A stretch of 64,000 nucleotides of DNA from Cetobacterium sp. NK01 (lineage in GTDB: Bacteria > Fusobacteriota > Fusobacteriia > Fusobacteriales > Fusobacteriaceae): the NCBI RefSeq assembly GCF_024506395.1, contig NZ_JANIBO010000002.1:248001-312000 (forward strand). Reading direction: 5' to 3'. How positions within the stretch are numbered: position 1 is the stretch's first letter; every line of letters begins with the position of its first letter. The translations under genes and the position numbers were made by a program. Under the pieces are notes generated by a model. That model had not been told where the DNA came from. It ran no database searches and saw only the letters and a program-made list of their open reading frames with translations. Shown here in pieces: positions 33,545 to 42,781 of this stretch.

Positions 33545-33617
33545 CCATGTTTTTAAATAGATTTATTTTTTTTATACGTTTACCACTACAGAACACAACT
33601 GTTCGTATAACAGCTGA

Positions 33618-35012
33618 TTAATTGTTATTTTTTAAAATATCCTCTATTTCATAATAATATTTTGGCATTTTATCCCCTAATCTTCTGTTCCCATTTTCTG
33701 TTACTAAAAAATCCCCTTCATATCTCATACCACCAAAATTCAAGTATTTTTTTACTTCTTCATAACTTATATACTCTTTAAATTTTCCTTCTTTCTCCCA
33801 TCTTTCAATTAATTCTGGAATAAAATAAATTCCTGGTTCAATTGTCAAAACATATCCTGGTTTTAATTCCTTACCCATTCTTAAAGATTTCAATCCAAAT
33901 TTTGTCTCTCTTTTTGTTTTGTCATCGTAACCAACTCTATTTTCCCCAAAATTTTCCATGTCATGAACATCTAATCCAATCATATGTCCTAATCCATGAG
34001 GGAAAAATAAAGCATGGGCTCCTGATTCTACTATCTCCTCTACATTTCCTTTCATGATTCCTCTTTGAATCATACCTTTAGCTAAAACTTTACAAACCTC
34101 TAAATGAACATATTTATTTGTAACTCCAGGCTTTGTACATTCCTCTGCTTTATCAAACATTTCTATTAGAAGAGAATAAAAATCTTTTTGGATATCTGAG
34201 AACTCTCCTGAAACTGGAAACACCGTTGTCATATCTCCACAATAACCATTATCTAATCTTGCTCCACAATCTAATAAAACTATATCTCCCTCTTTAAAAA
34301 TATTTTCATGAAAATGATTATGTAAAATTTGACCATTCGTTGTACAAATAGTATGAAAAGAAGTTGTAGCATTGTATTTTTTAGCTGCACACTCTAATAA
34401 AGCAACTAATTCATAACCTTTCATTCCTGGTTTTACATTTCTCATAGCTGTTAAATGCATTTCTCTTGTTATATTTGTAGCTTTTTCTAATTCTATAATT
34501 TCATAATCAGATTTTAAATTTCTCATTTCAATGATTGCTGCTAATAATTTTTCTGAGAACTCCTTATTTACATCCTCTAATTTTATTCCTAATAAATTAG
34601 AAAGTTTTAAAGTATTTTCTATACGATATTGATTTGTAAAATGAATCTTTTGATTGTTTATTTTTGCCTTTTCTAATAGTTTTTCTAATTCTTCATCTTC
34701 TAAAAAATTTTCAATTCCCACTTCTTTTGATCTTTCTTTAAATGTTTTTTGTTGTCCCATCCAAACTATATCATCTATTGTAAATTCTTTTCCAAATATA
34801 TATTCTTTTTCATTATCTATATCTATTACTCCAATTAAATCTGGAGAATTTAATCCGAAGTAATATAAAAATGTAGAATCTTGCACAAAATTATAAGAAT
34901 TATCCTTATAAGACATTGGTGATTCGGAATTTCCCATAACTATAATTACTCCCTCTTCTACTAACCCTTTTAATTTTTTTCTTCTTGAAACATAAATATC
35001 CTTACTAAACAT
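33618..35012 (-). CDS. pepP: M24B aminopeptidase P family protein
   Basis: A 464-residue Xaa-Pro aminopeptidase. The N-terminal creatinase-like domain covers residues ~1-165. The C-terminal pita-bread domain has all metal ligands: LLDCGARLDNGYCGDMTTVFP (two Asp), FPHGLGHMIGLDVHD (His), LTIEPGIYF (Glu) and GMRYEGDFLVT (Glu). It removes N-terminal residues preceding proline in cytosolic peptides. The ribosome site GGGAGGGG is G-rich and lies on the same strand as, and upstream of, the candidate C-rich sRNA. Confidence 0.92.
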   Translation of the reverse strand: MFSKDIYVSRRKKLKGLVEEGVIIVMGNSESPMSYKDNSYNFVQDSTFLYYFGLNSPDLIGVIDIDNEKEYIFGKEFTIDDIVWMGQQKTFKERSKEVGIENFLEDEELEKLLEKAKINNQKIHFTNQYRIENTLKLSNLLGIKLEDVNKEFSEKLLAAIIEMRNLKSDYEIIELEKATNITREMHLTAMRNVKPGMKGYELVALLECAAKKYNATTSFHTICTTNGQILHNHFHENIFKEGDIVLLDCGARLDNGYCGDMTTVFPVSGEFSDIQKDFYSLLIEMFDKAEECTKPGVTNKYVHLEVCKVLAKGMIQRGIMKGNVEEIVESGAHALFFPHGLGHMIGLDVHDMENFGENRVGYDDKTKRETKFGLKSLRMGKELKPGYVLTIEPGIYFIPELIERWEKEGKFKEYISYEEVKKYLNFGGMRYEGDFLVTENGNRRLGDKMPKYYYEIEDILKNNN

Positions 35013-35113
35013 ATAAACCCCTCCCTTTATATTGGTATTTTAAAAATACTATATCATATTTTTTTAATCTTTTTTATATATTTTTAAAGTATATAATCTT
35101 TAAAATTAAAAAA

Positions 35114-35161
35114 ACACAATATCTTGTGTCATTTTTTTAAAACAAACAATATATATTGTGT
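35114..35161 (+). promoter_or_regulatory. Pair of NrdR boxes upstream of nrdD
   Basis: ACACAATATCTTGTGT (35114-35129) and ACAATATATATTGTGT (35146-35161) each match the 16-bp NrdR consensus acaCwAtATaTwGtgt at 15 positions. Their starts are 32 bases apart, three helical turns, as in known NrdR targets. A TATAAT at 35092-35097 lies just upstream and another at 35332-35337 just before the gene. The rest of the 359-base gap (35013-35371) is poly-A/T rich with no other clear element. Confidence 0.85.
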
Positions 35162-35371
35162 TTTTTATTTTTTTCTTTGAATTTTTTTTGCTCGATTTTT
35201 TTTTGTTTGATTATTTTTTTAACTTTATTTTACTTTAATAACTCTATCTTTTACTGTCAAATATTTTTTTTTAACCATTTTTTTACTCATTTTTACTTTT
35301 TTACAGATTTGTAGAATTAAATAAAAATGTGTATAATAGTTGAAGAAAAAATAAAAAATGGGGTGATTTTT

Positions 35372-37561
35372 TTGAAGGAAGTTATTAAAAGAGATGGGTC
35401 GACTGCAAATTTTGATAAAAATAGAATTGTTAGAGCAATTACTATGGCTTTTAATCAAAAAGAAAAATCAGTTAATATAGAACTTATTGAGAAAATAGCG
35501 TCTCAAATTGAAAATCTTGATATTCCTAAGATGCATGTTGAGGAGATTCAGGATATTGTTGTAAAAAAACTTATGGGTTCTTCTGAAAAAGATATTGCAC
35601 TTTCTTATCAAGAGTACCGTACTATAAAAAATGAATTAAGAAAAAAAGAACAAGTTATATATAAAAAAATCGGTGAATTAATTGATGCTTCAAATGAAGA
35701 TATGTTAAATGAAAATGCCAATAAAGATGGAAAAACAATCTCAGTTCAAAGAGATTTATTAGCTGGTATTTCATCAAAAGACTATTATTTAAATAGAATT
35801 CTTCCAAAACACTTAAAAGAAGCTCATGAAAGTGGAAGAATCCATATTCATGATTTAGACTATCTTCTTTTCAGAGAAACAAATTGTGAGCTAGTTAATA
35901 TTGAACAAATGTTAAAAGGTGGATGCAATATCGGTAATGCTAAAATGTTAGAACCTAACTCTGTTGAAGTTGCAGTTGGACATATTGTACAAATTATCGC
36001 TTCTGTTTCTTCGAATACTTATGGTGGATGCTCTATTCCTTATCTTGATAGAGCTTTAGTTCCATACATTGTTAAAACATTTAAAAAGCATTTTGCTAAG
36101 GGATTAAAGTATATAGAAAGATTAACTCAAAATGAAATTGATTCAATTATTTCTGCAACTGATATCAACTACTCTAACGAATCTTTAAAAGCAAAATATC
36201 CAAACGCTTTTGATTATACTGTAGACATGACTGAGGAGTCTGTAAAACAGTCCATGCAAGGTTTAGAATATGAAATCAATAGTTTATCTACAGTTAATGG
36301 CCAAACTCCTTTTACTACTATAGGAATAGGAACTGAAACATCTTGGGAAGGTAAATTAGTTCAAAAATTTGTATTCAAAACTAGAATGGAAGGATTTGGA
36401 GCTAAAAAAGAAACTGCTATATTCCCTAAAATCGTTTATGCTATTTGTGATGGATTAAACTTCAATCCCGAAGATTCAAACTGGGATATATCTCAACTTG
36501 CTTTTGAATGTATGACAAAGTCTGTTTATCCCGATATCTTATTCGTTACACCAGAACAAGTTAAAAATGGCACTGTTGTTTATCCTATGGGATGTAGAGC
36601 TTTCTTATCTCCTTGGTGGGATGAAAATGGAAATGAAAAATACTCAGGTAGATTTAATATTGGAGCTACTACAATTAACTTACCAAAAATTGCTATAAAA
36701 AATAGAGGTAATGAAGCTGGATTCTATAAAGAATTAGATGAAATTTTAAATCTTTGTAAAGAAAACAGTATATTCAGAGCTAAATATTTAGAAAATACTC
36801 CTGCAGAAATTGCTCCAATTCTTTGGATGGCTGGTGCTCTTTCTGAGAAACAAGCTAAAGAAACAATCAAAAATTTAATTTGGGGCGGATATGCTACTGT
36901 ATCTATCGGTTATATTGGTCTTAGCGAAGTTTCTGAACTTATATATGGTAAAAACTTTGCCTTAGATGAAGAATCATACGATAAAACATTTAAAATTTTA
37001 GAATATATTTCTAAAAAAGTTAAAGAATTTAAAGATGAAACAAAATTAGGATTTGCTCTTTATTCTACACCTTCTGAATCTCTTTGTGATAGATTTGCTC
37101 AAATAGATTTAAAAGAGTTTGGTCCAATTGAAGGAATCACTGATAAAGAGTATTACGATAACTCTTTCCATGTTTCTTCTAAAATCAAAATAAATCCTTT
37201 TGAAAAATTAAGATTAGAAGCTCCTGGACATACTTTAGCTGCTGGTGGACATATCAGTTATATTGAAACTGACTCTTTAAAGAAAAATTTAGAAGCTGTA
37301 TATCAAGTTTTAAAATACGCTCAATCAATTGGAATCCACTACATGGGAATTAATCAACCAGTTGATAAATGTCATGTTTGTAACTTCAATGGAGAATTTT
37401 TAGCAACAGAAAGAGGATTTGAATGCCCACAATGTGGAAATCATGACTCTACTAAAATGAATGTTATAAGAAGAGTTTGTGGTTATTTAGCTCAACCTGA
37501 CTCAAGACCTTTTAACAAAGGAAAGCAAAAAGAGGTTATAAACAGAGTTAAACATATGTAA
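35372..37561 (+). CDS. nrdD: Anaerobic (class III) ribonucleoside-triphosphate reductase NrdD
   Basis: A 729-residue glycyl radical enzyme that makes dNTPs under anoxia. The N-terminal ATP-cone (VIKRDGSTANFDKNRIVRAI, residues ~3-90) gives allosteric control. The catalytic barrel has GGCNIGNA, FTTIGIGTE and CRAFLSPW. The C-terminus has the zinc site CHVCNFNGE...CPQCG and the radical glycine loop RRVCGYLAQPDSRPFNKGK. Start: TTG at 35372 behind GGGGTGA. The longer frame from an ATG at 35327 would start inside the -10 region and add residues not found before the ATP-cone. It is followed by its activase. Confidence 0.96.
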   Translation: MKEVIKRDGSTANFDKNRIVRAITMAFNQKEKSVNIELIEKIASQIENLDIPKMHVEEIQDIVVKKLMGSSEKDIALSYQEYRTIKNELRKKEQVIYKKIGELIDASNEDMLNENANKDGKTISVQRDLLAGISSKDYYLNRILPKHLKEAHESGRIHIHDLDYLLFRETNCELVNIEQMLKGGCNIGNAKMLEPNSVEVAVGHIVQIIASVSSNTYGGCSIPYLDRALVPYIVKTFKKHFAKGLKYIERLTQNEIDSIISATDINYSNESLKAKYPNAFDYTVDMTEESVKQSMQGLEYEINSLSTVNGQTPFTTIGIGTETSWEGKLVQKFVFKTRMEGFGAKKETAIFPKIVYAICDGLNFNPEDSNWDISQLAFECMTKSVYPDILFVTPEQVKNGTVVYPMGCRAFLSPWWDENGNEKYSGRFNIGATTINLPKIAIKNRGNEAGFYKELDEILNLCKENSIFRAKYLENTPAEIAPILWMAGALSEKQAKETIKNLIWGGYATVSIGYIGLSEVSELIYGKNFALDEESYDKTFKILEYISKKVKEFKDETKLGFALYSTPSESLCDRFAQIDLKEFGPIEGITDKEYYDNSFHVSSKIKINPFEKLRLEAPGHTLAAGGHISYIETDSLKKNLEAVYQVLKYAQSIGIHYMGINQPVDKCHVCNFNGEFLATERGFECPQCGNHDSTKMNVIRRVCGYLAQPDSRPFNKGKQKEVINRVKHM

Positions 37562-37580
37562 AAACGATGGGAGATTGATT

Positions 37581-38090
37581 ATGAATTATTCTGGTATTAA
37601 ATATACAGATATGATAAATGGAGAAGGTATTAGAGTTAGTCTCTTTGTTAGTGGATGCTCTCACTATTGTAAAGATTGTTTTAACTCAGATACATGGGAT
37701 CCAAACTATGGCTCTCCATTTACTGAAGAAATTGAAAGCGAAATTTTAAATCACTTTAAAAAATACGATAAAAGTATTAAAGGTTTATCATTATTAGGAG
37801 GAGATCCTACATACATTACTAATATTGAGCCTCTTATATCTTTTCTAAAAAAGTTTAAAGAAAACTTTCCAACAAAAGATATTTGGATTTGGTCTGGATT
37901 CACTTGGGAAACTATTGTTGCTAGTCCTAAACTTTTATCCCTTATTGAATTATGTGATGTCTTAATTGATGGACAATTTTGTATAGAAGAAAAGGATTTA
38001 AATTTAAAATGGCGTGGAAGTAAAAATCAAAGAGTTATTAATATAAAAAAAAGTTTAGAGTTAAAAGAAACCATCAAATATATAGATTAA
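37581..38090 (+). CDS. nrdG: Anaerobic ribonucleotide reductase activating protein NrdG
   Basis: A 169-residue radical SAM activase that generates the glycyl radical on NrdD. CSHYCKDCFN is the CxxxCxxC cluster motif with YSGIKYTDMINGEGIRVSLF before it, and LLGGDPTY is the GGE-like SAM motif. Length is normal. The start is the ATG at 37581, eight bases after GGGAG; an in-frame TTG at 37575 overlaps the spacing region. It lies 19 bases after nrdD in the same operon. Confidence 0.95.
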   Translation: MNYSGIKYTDMINGEGIRVSLFVSGCSHYCKDCFNSDTWDPNYGSPFTEEIESEILNHFKKYDKSIKGLSLLGGDPTYITNIEPLISFLKKFKENFPTKDIWIWSGFTWETIVASPKLLSLIELCDVLIDGQFCIEEKDLNLKWRGSKNQRVINIKKSLELKETIKYID

Positions 38091-38126
38091 AAAAGAATCT
38101 AGAGGCATGCTCCTCTAGATTCTTTT
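38091..38126. terminator. Bidirectional terminator nrdG / mglC
   Basis: AAAAGAATCTAGAGG / CCTCTAGATTCTTTT arms (15 bp) and a six-base loop between convergent operons. Confidence 0.9.
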
Positions 38127-38134
38127 CATTATAT

Positions 38135-39145
38135 CTATTTTTTCTTTACGTATTTTAATGTATCTAATGCAACTGCCATAACTATTATCAATCCTTTTAT
38201 TATATATTGCCAATATGGATTTACTCCTATAAAAGTTAGTCCATAGTTTATTACAGTAAAAATTATAACCCCTATTAATACTCCTGGAACTGTTCCTACT
38301 CCTCCTGAAAACGAAACTCCTCCTACAACACAAGCTGCTATAGCATCCATCTCATACATATTTCCAAGGTTATTTGTAGCACTTCCTACTCTTCCAGCCT
38401 CTAACATTCCACCAAAAGCATAGAATATTCCAGATAATGTATAAACTAGCACTAATGTCTTTTTTACATTTACTCCTGATACCTTAGCCGCTTCAGGATT
38501 TCCTCCTACTGCAAACAAATTTTTTCCAAAAGTTGTTTTATTCCATAAAATCCATATAAACAATACTGCTAATGCTGCATAAATAATCAGATAGTTAAAT
38601 CTAAATCCTGCTATTGTAAAATAGCCTTGAGCAAAATTAGTAAAACTCTTTGAGAATCCTGCTATTGGTGAAGCTCCAACATAATCATAATATAAAGAGT
38701 TTGCACCATAAATTATAATCATCGAACCTAGCGTTGCAACAAATGGAGTTACATTTAAGTATGCTACAACAAATCCATTTAAAAATCCAACAAATGCTCC
38801 TATAATTCCTATTATAACTATAACAGCTGGAATTGGTAATGTATCTAAATTAGGAAATACTTTATTTACATTAGTCATTGCCTGTAATAGTGTCGCCGAA
38901 ATTACTGCTGATAATCCTACTTGTCTTCCTACAGATAAGTCTGTTCCTTGAGTAACTATTATTCCAGCTACTCCTAAAGCTAATATTGTTCTAACTGATG
39001 ATTGAGTTAATATATTTCTCATATTTCTAAAACTTAGAAAAGATGGTTCTTTTATAATTATTCCTGCTATAAGTATCAACAATACTAAATATAACCCTCC
39101 ATCCAATAGAAGTTTTTTTGTATCTTTACCTTTAAAAAATTCCAT
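38135..39145 (-). CDS. mglC: Galactose/methyl-galactoside ABC permease MglC
   Basis: A 336-residue inner-membrane permease of the ribose/galactose type (BPD_transp_2). Features are GIIVTQGTDLSVGRQVGLSA (the typical 'G.DLSVG' motif), FVGFLNGFVVAYLNVTPFVATLG, AVGGNPEAAKVSGVNVKK (ATPase contact) and GVLIGVIIFTVINYGL. Third gene of mglBAC, 16 bases after mglA, with GGGGAGG before the ATG. Confidence 0.95.
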   Translation of the reverse strand: MEFFKGKDTKKLLLDGGLYLVLLILIAGIIIKEPSFLSFRNMRNILTQSSVRTILALGVAGIIVTQGTDLSVGRQVGLSAVISATLLQAMTNVNKVFPNLDTLPIPAVIVIIGIIGAFVGFLNGFVVAYLNVTPFVATLGSMIIIYGANSLYYDYVGASPIAGFSKSFTNFAQGYFTIAGFRFNYLIIYAALAVLFIWILWNKTTFGKNLFAVGGNPEAAKVSGVNVKKTLVLVYTLSGIFYAFGGMLEAGRVGSATNNLGNMYEMDAIAACVVGGVSFSGGVGTVPGVLIGVIIFTVINYGLTFIGVNPYWQYIIKGLIIVMAVALDTLKYVKKK

Positions 39146-39161
39146 TTTGTCCTCCCCTAAC

Positions 39162-40658
39162 TTATAAATATAATGATGCTAATTTTAAAATCTCTTCTTG
39201 ACTTGTTTCATGAGTATTTACAATTCCAGCTACTCTTCCATTACTCATAACTAATATTCTATCTGTAACCCCTAAAAGCTCTGGCATTTCAGAAGAAATC
39301 ATAATTATTCCTTTTCCTTTATTTGCCAAGTCTAGCATTAACTGATAAATTTCATATTTAGCCCCTACATCTATACCTCTTGTTGGTTCATCTAACATCA
39401 GTATATCCGGACTAGTTAAAAGCCATCTTCCTATTATTACTTTTTGTTGATTTCCACCTGATAAATTCCCAATAGGAGTTTTTTGGTTTGGCGTTTTTAC
39501 TCTCATTGAATCAATAACCCATTTCGTATCTCCATACATTTTAGAAGAGTTCAAAATTTTATTTTTCCCTTCATAATTAGTCATATTAGATATTAAAGAA
39601 TTAAATTCAATATTTAACTGAGGAAAAATACCTGTAGCTCTTCTCTCCTCTGTTACAAGTGCAAAACCATTTTTTATAGCTTCTAAACTAGTTTTATTTT
39701 CTATTTCTTTTCCATTTATTATTACTTTTCCACTTTCTCTTTCTCTAATTCCAAATATAGTTTCAACTATATCTGTTCTTTTAGATCCAACTAATCCTGC
39801 TACTCCAAGGATTTCTCCTTTTTTCAATTCAAATGTTATATCTTTTATAGATGGTTGATTTTTAGCTGTTAAGTTTTCTACTTGAAGTACCACTTCTTGA
39901 GGAATATTTGTTTTTTCAGGAAATCTTTGAGTTAAAGATCTTCCAACCATCATACTTATTATCTCATCAGTTGATAATCCTTCTAAACTAGTTGTAGTAA
40001 CCCATTGTCCATCTCTTAGTATTGTTATATCATCACAAATCTCTTTTATTTCTTCCATTTTATGTGATATATATACAACACCACAACCTCTATCTGTAAG
40101 CTTTTTGATAATCTTAAAAAGATGTCCAACTTCCTTTTCTGTTAGAGAGGATGTAGGCTCATCCATTACTATTATTTTAGAATTATATGAAAAGGCCTTT
40201 GCTATCTCAACCATTTGCATCTGTGATACAGATAATGTTGAAACTTTCGCTTTTGGATCTACATCAATTTCCAACTCTTTAAATATTTTCTTTGTATCTT
40301 CATACATCTTTTTATGATCTACAAATATTCCTTTTAAAGGATACCTCCCTAACCAAACATTGTCCATTACAGTTCTTTGTAAAACTTGATTTAGTTCTTG
40401 GTGAACCATTGATACACCATTTTCTAAAGCATCTTTAGCTGAAATAAAATTAACTTCTTTTCCATCTAAGAAAACTTTCCCTTCATCTCTTGAATAAATT
40501 CCAAATAAACATTTCATTAAAGTTGACTTCCCAGCTCCATTTTCTCCCATTAAAGCATGAACTGTATGAGGTCTTATTTTTAAATTTACCTTATCTAGAG
40601 CTTTTACTCCGGGAAAAGACTTTGATACTTCTGTCATTTCTAGTAAATATTTTTCCAT
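39162..40658 (-). CDS. mglA: Galactose/methyl-galactoside ABC ATPase MglA
   Basis: A 498-residue double ATPase. The first domain has Walker [25 protein letters not shown] (signature) and [11 protein letters not shown] (Walker B). The second has a degenerate P-loop ([12 protein letters not shown]) but a clear signature [15 protein letters not shown] and [11 protein letters not shown], the usual asymmetry of sugar importers. ATG at 40658 follows AAGGAG; a GTG two codons upstream is too close to the ribosome site. Confidence 0.95.
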   Translation of the reverse strand: MEKYLLEMTEVSKSFPGVKALDKVNLKIRPHTVHALMGENGAGKSTLMKCLFGIYSRDEGKVFLDGKEVNFISAKDALENGVSMVHQELNQVLQRTVMDNVWLGRYPLKGIFVDHKKMYEDTKKIFKELEIDVDPKAKVSTLSVSQMQMVEIAKAFSYNSKIIVMDEPTSSLTEKEVGHLFKIIKKLTDRGCGVVYISHKMEEIKEICDDITILRDGQWVTTTSLEGLSTDEIISMMVGRSLTQRFPEKTNIPQEVVLQVENLTAKNQPSIKDITFELKKGEILGVAGLVGSKRTDIVETIFGIRERESGKVIINGKEIENKTSLEAIKNGFALVTEERRATGIFPQLNIEFNSLISNMTNYEGKNKILNSSKMYGDTKWVIDSMRVKTPNQKTPIGNLSGGNQQKVIIGRWLLTSPDILMLDEPTRGIDVGAKYEIYQLMLDLANKGKGIIMISSEMPELLGVTDRILVMSNGRVAGIVNTHETSQEEILKLASLYL

Positions 40659-40694
40659 ACCCACTCCTTAAAATCTAAATATTTTATAAAGAAA

Positions 40695-40712
40695 GGGAGG
40701 CTCATACCTCCC
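40695..40712 (-). terminator. Attenuator hairpin between mglB and mglA
   Basis: On the minus strand GGGAGG, six-base loop, CCTCCC followed by TTTCTTT. Placed right after mglB, it would partly stop transcription or protect the mglB 3' end, giving excess binding protein over transporter. Confidence 0.6.
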
Positions 40713-40719
40713 CTACACA

Positions 40720-41703
40720 CTACTTTTTAAAATCTTTTAAATTGTCTTTATCTACTCCTACATAAGGTACTCTTAATATTTTATCTTTTAATTCCCACTT
40801 TGTTCCTTCCGTAGGTTTTTTTCCTTCAGCTAAATTTTTTGCAATTTCGTATGTTGCTTGACCTTGGTTCATTCCATCATTAAGTACTGTTCCTGCAACA
40901 TCTCCATTTTCAACCATAACCAAAACTTCAGCTAAAGCGTCTACTCCAAATACAGGAGTTTTTGCTTTTCCATTAGCTTTTAATGCTTCAACAGCTCCCA
41001 TTGCCATTCCATCATTATTTGCAATTACAACCTCTATTTTTTCGCCATTTGGACCTGATAACCATGCTTCCATCTTATCTTTTGCCATAGCAGCATCCCA
41101 CATTCCAGTATCCATATGTAATTCTTGTGTTTTTATTCCTTTTTCATTTAAAGTTTGTGTTACATATGTTGTTCTAGCTTCTGCGTCTGGATGTCCAGGC
41201 TCTCCTTTTAAAAGAACGTATTGTAATACTCCATCTTTATTTAAGTCCCAAGCTGGATTTGCTGCCCAATGTTTAGCTATTACTTCCCCTTGAATAACTC
41301 CTGATTCTTTTGAATCTGTTCCTACATAGTAAGCTTTATCATAGCTTTCCATATCCGCTTTAGACGGTTCTTTATTATAAAATACAACTGGAATATCTTC
41401 AGCTTTAGCTTTTTGGATTATTGTTGAAGCTGCTGCTGGGTCAACTAAGTTAATTGCTAATGCATCTACCCCTTTAGCAATTAAAACGTCTACTTGGTCA
41501 TTTTGCTTAGATTGGTCATTTTGTGAATCATTCATTAAAACTTCAACATTTTTATCGTTCTTTGCTACCTCTTCAATTCTTTGTCTAACTGTCGACATAA
41601 AATTATCATCATAACGATAAACTGTCACTCCAATTTTTGTTGGTGCTGCTGATGCCATTGTCGTAAGAGCTAATGCTCCTAATAAAACCGAAACTCTTTT
41701 CAT
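40720..41703 (-). CDS. mglB: D-galactose-binding periplasmic protein MglB
   Basis: A 327-residue periplasmic sugar-binding protein with signal peptide ([16 protein letters not shown]). [82 protein letters not shown] and [10 protein letters not shown] are MglB signatures, including the aromatic, Asn and Asp sugar contacts. It has a consensus promoter and a G-rich ribosome site (GGAGGGG). First gene of mglBAC. Confidence 0.95.
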   Translation of the reverse strand: MKRVSVLLGALALTTMASAAPTKIGVTVYRYDDNFMSTVRQRIEEVAKNDKNVEVLMNDSQNDQSKQNDQVDVLIAKGVDALAINLVDPAAASTIIQKAKAEDIPVVFYNKEPSKADMESYDKAYYVGTDSKESGVIQGEVIAKHWAANPAWDLNKDGVLQYVLLKGEPGHPDAEARTTYVTQTLNEKGIKTQELHMDTGMWDAAMAKDKMEAWLSGPNGEKIEVVIANNDGMAMGAVEALKANGKAKTPVFGVDALAEVLVMVENGDVAGTVLNDGMNQGQATYEIAKNLAEGKKPTEGTKWELKDKILRVPYVGVDKDNLKDFKK

Positions 41704-41726
41704 AAAACCCCTCCAAAATTGTAATT

Positions 41727-41774
41727 ATATGAAACATATTGTTAATTATACAGGATGATTAAAACTAATGTCAA
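41727..41774 (-). promoter_or_regulatory. mglB promoter with a dyad at the start site
   Basis: Minus strand: TTGACA (41774-41769), 18-base spacer, TATAAT (41750-41745). The dyad ATATG-TTT-CATAT (41739-41727) lies at about the transcription start, where a repressor of the GalR/LacI kind would act. The regulator is not in the window. Confidence 0.65.
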
Positions 41775-41784
41775 GCACATAAAA

Positions 41785-41834
41785 AAACTAACACCATACT
41801 TTTTTTCCTAAGTAAAAAAAGTAAGTGTTAGTTT
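41785..41834 (-). terminator. Long terminator hairpin between mglB promoter and tRNA-Arg
   Basis: About 20 base pairs (AAACTAACAC...TACTTTTTTT against its complement) around a six-base loop, with seven T following on the minus strand. No minus-strand gene ends directly at it except the homocysteine methyltransferase gene (stop at 41943), whose transcript must cross the tRNA antisense to reach this signal. Confidence 0.75.
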
Positions 41835-41845
41835 ATTATTTTGGA

Positions 41846-41874
41846 TTGACTTTTTTGTTTTTATATGTTACATT
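41846..41874 (+). promoter_or_regulatory. Promoter of tRNA-Arg
   Basis: TTGACT (41846-41851), 17-base spacer, TACATT (41869-41874), predicting a start about seven bases before the tRNA. Confidence 0.6.
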
Positions 41875-41887
41875 CAAAATACAAAGT

Positions 41888-41964
41888 GTATCTGTAGCTC
41901 AGTTGGATAGAGCAACTCCCTCCTAAGGAGTAGGTCATGAGTTCAACTCTCGTCAGGTACACCA
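41888..41964 (+). tRNA. tRNA-Arg (anticodon CCT)
   Basis: A full cloverleaf of 77 bases with encoded CCA. Acceptor GTATCTG/CAGGTAC, D-arm GCTC...GAGC, anticodon stem ACTCC/GGAGT with loop CTCCTAA (anticodon CCT, reads AGG), T-arm ATGAG/CTCGT with loop TTCAACT, discriminator A. The last 22 bases overlap, antisense, the 3' end of the homocysteine methyltransferase gene. Confidence 0.96.
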
Positions 41965-42749
41965 TTTTTATTTTCCAAAGATTCTATAACTCCCTTCAAT
42001 CTTTTTATATGATTAAAATCAGTTCCACAACAACCACCAACAATGTCTACTATATTTTCATTTATTAATTTAGTTATATTTCCTAAAAATTTTTGGACAT
42101 CGCCATCTGAATTTGGATGAAAAGATATTTTTAAATTTGTATCTCGCTTTAATTTTTTTAAAATTTTAAAAATATCTTGAGAAAACTCTGAACAATTAAT
42201 TCCTAAAGACATTACATCTGTACTTAAAAACTTTTTATAAATATTTAAAATATTTTCACCAGAATAAATATTACCCTCTCCATTCACCGCAAATGACAAC
42301 ATTATAGGTTTATTAATTTTTTTTAAACATAATCTTCTTCTTAATAACCCAAGTGTTTCCAATCCTTTCTGCATATCATATATAGTTTCAATCATGATTA
42401 TATCTACACCACTATCTATAATTCCATCTATTTGATCTATATCTCCAATGCAAAGAGTTCCTATACTTTTCTTTTTATATTTTTTAGAAATTTCTTTACA
42501 AAGCTTTCCTCCTAAAACTGCATATTTATATGCTTCTTTAGGATTTTCACCATAATTTTCCAAAGCTTTTCTAGAACAATTAAATGTATTTGCTTTTAAA
42601 TAATCCGCTCCAACTTCACTATACTTTTTATGAATCTCTAGAATAATTTCTGGATTGGTCAAATTTACTTTTTCTTTACATTTTTCTTGATTTTTATATA
42701 TATTAGATATAGTTGTTCCCATAGCTCCATCTAATAATTCAATTTTCAT
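41943..42749 (-). CDS. Homocysteine S-methyltransferase domain protein
   Basis: A 268-residue stand-alone homocysteine-binding/methyltransferase domain (as in the N-terminus of MetH, or YbgG/BHMT). It has LLDGAMGTTI, ANTFNCSR, MIETIYDMQKGLE, LGINCS and the zinc-binding GGCCGTDFNHIKRL. It transfers a methyl group to homocysteine; the donor (S-methylmethionine, or methyl-cobalamin via a partner) cannot be told. The C-terminal seven codons lie antisense to tRNA-Arg. It follows dprA by about 30 bases. Confidence 0.88.
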   Translation of the reverse strand: MKIELLDGAMGTTISNIYKNQEKCKEKVNLTNPEIILEIHKKYSEVGADYLKANTFNCSRKALENYGENPKEAYKYAVLGGKLCKEISKKYKKKSIGTLCIGDIDQIDGIIDSGVDIIMIETIYDMQKGLETLGLLRRRLCLKKINKPIMLSFAVNGEGNIYSGENILNIYKKFLSTDVMSLGINCSEFSQDIFKILKKLKRDTNLKISFHPNSDGDVQKFLGNITKLINENIVDIVGGCCGTDFNHIKRLKGVIESLENKNGVPDES

Positions 42750-42781
42750 AATTCCTCCTTATACTTTTACTTTATTATATC

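Noticed and set aside
33590-33617. Terminator hairpin after pepP (CAGCTGTT/AACAGTTG)
   Set aside because: The stem forms with one G-U pair, but no T run follows on the minus strand, so it is not a convincing terminator.
41785-41834. Regulatory hairpin of mglB
   Set aside because: It lies upstream of the mglB -35 box and so is not in the mglB transcript; the T run on the minus strand fits termination of the methyltransferase-dprA transcript.
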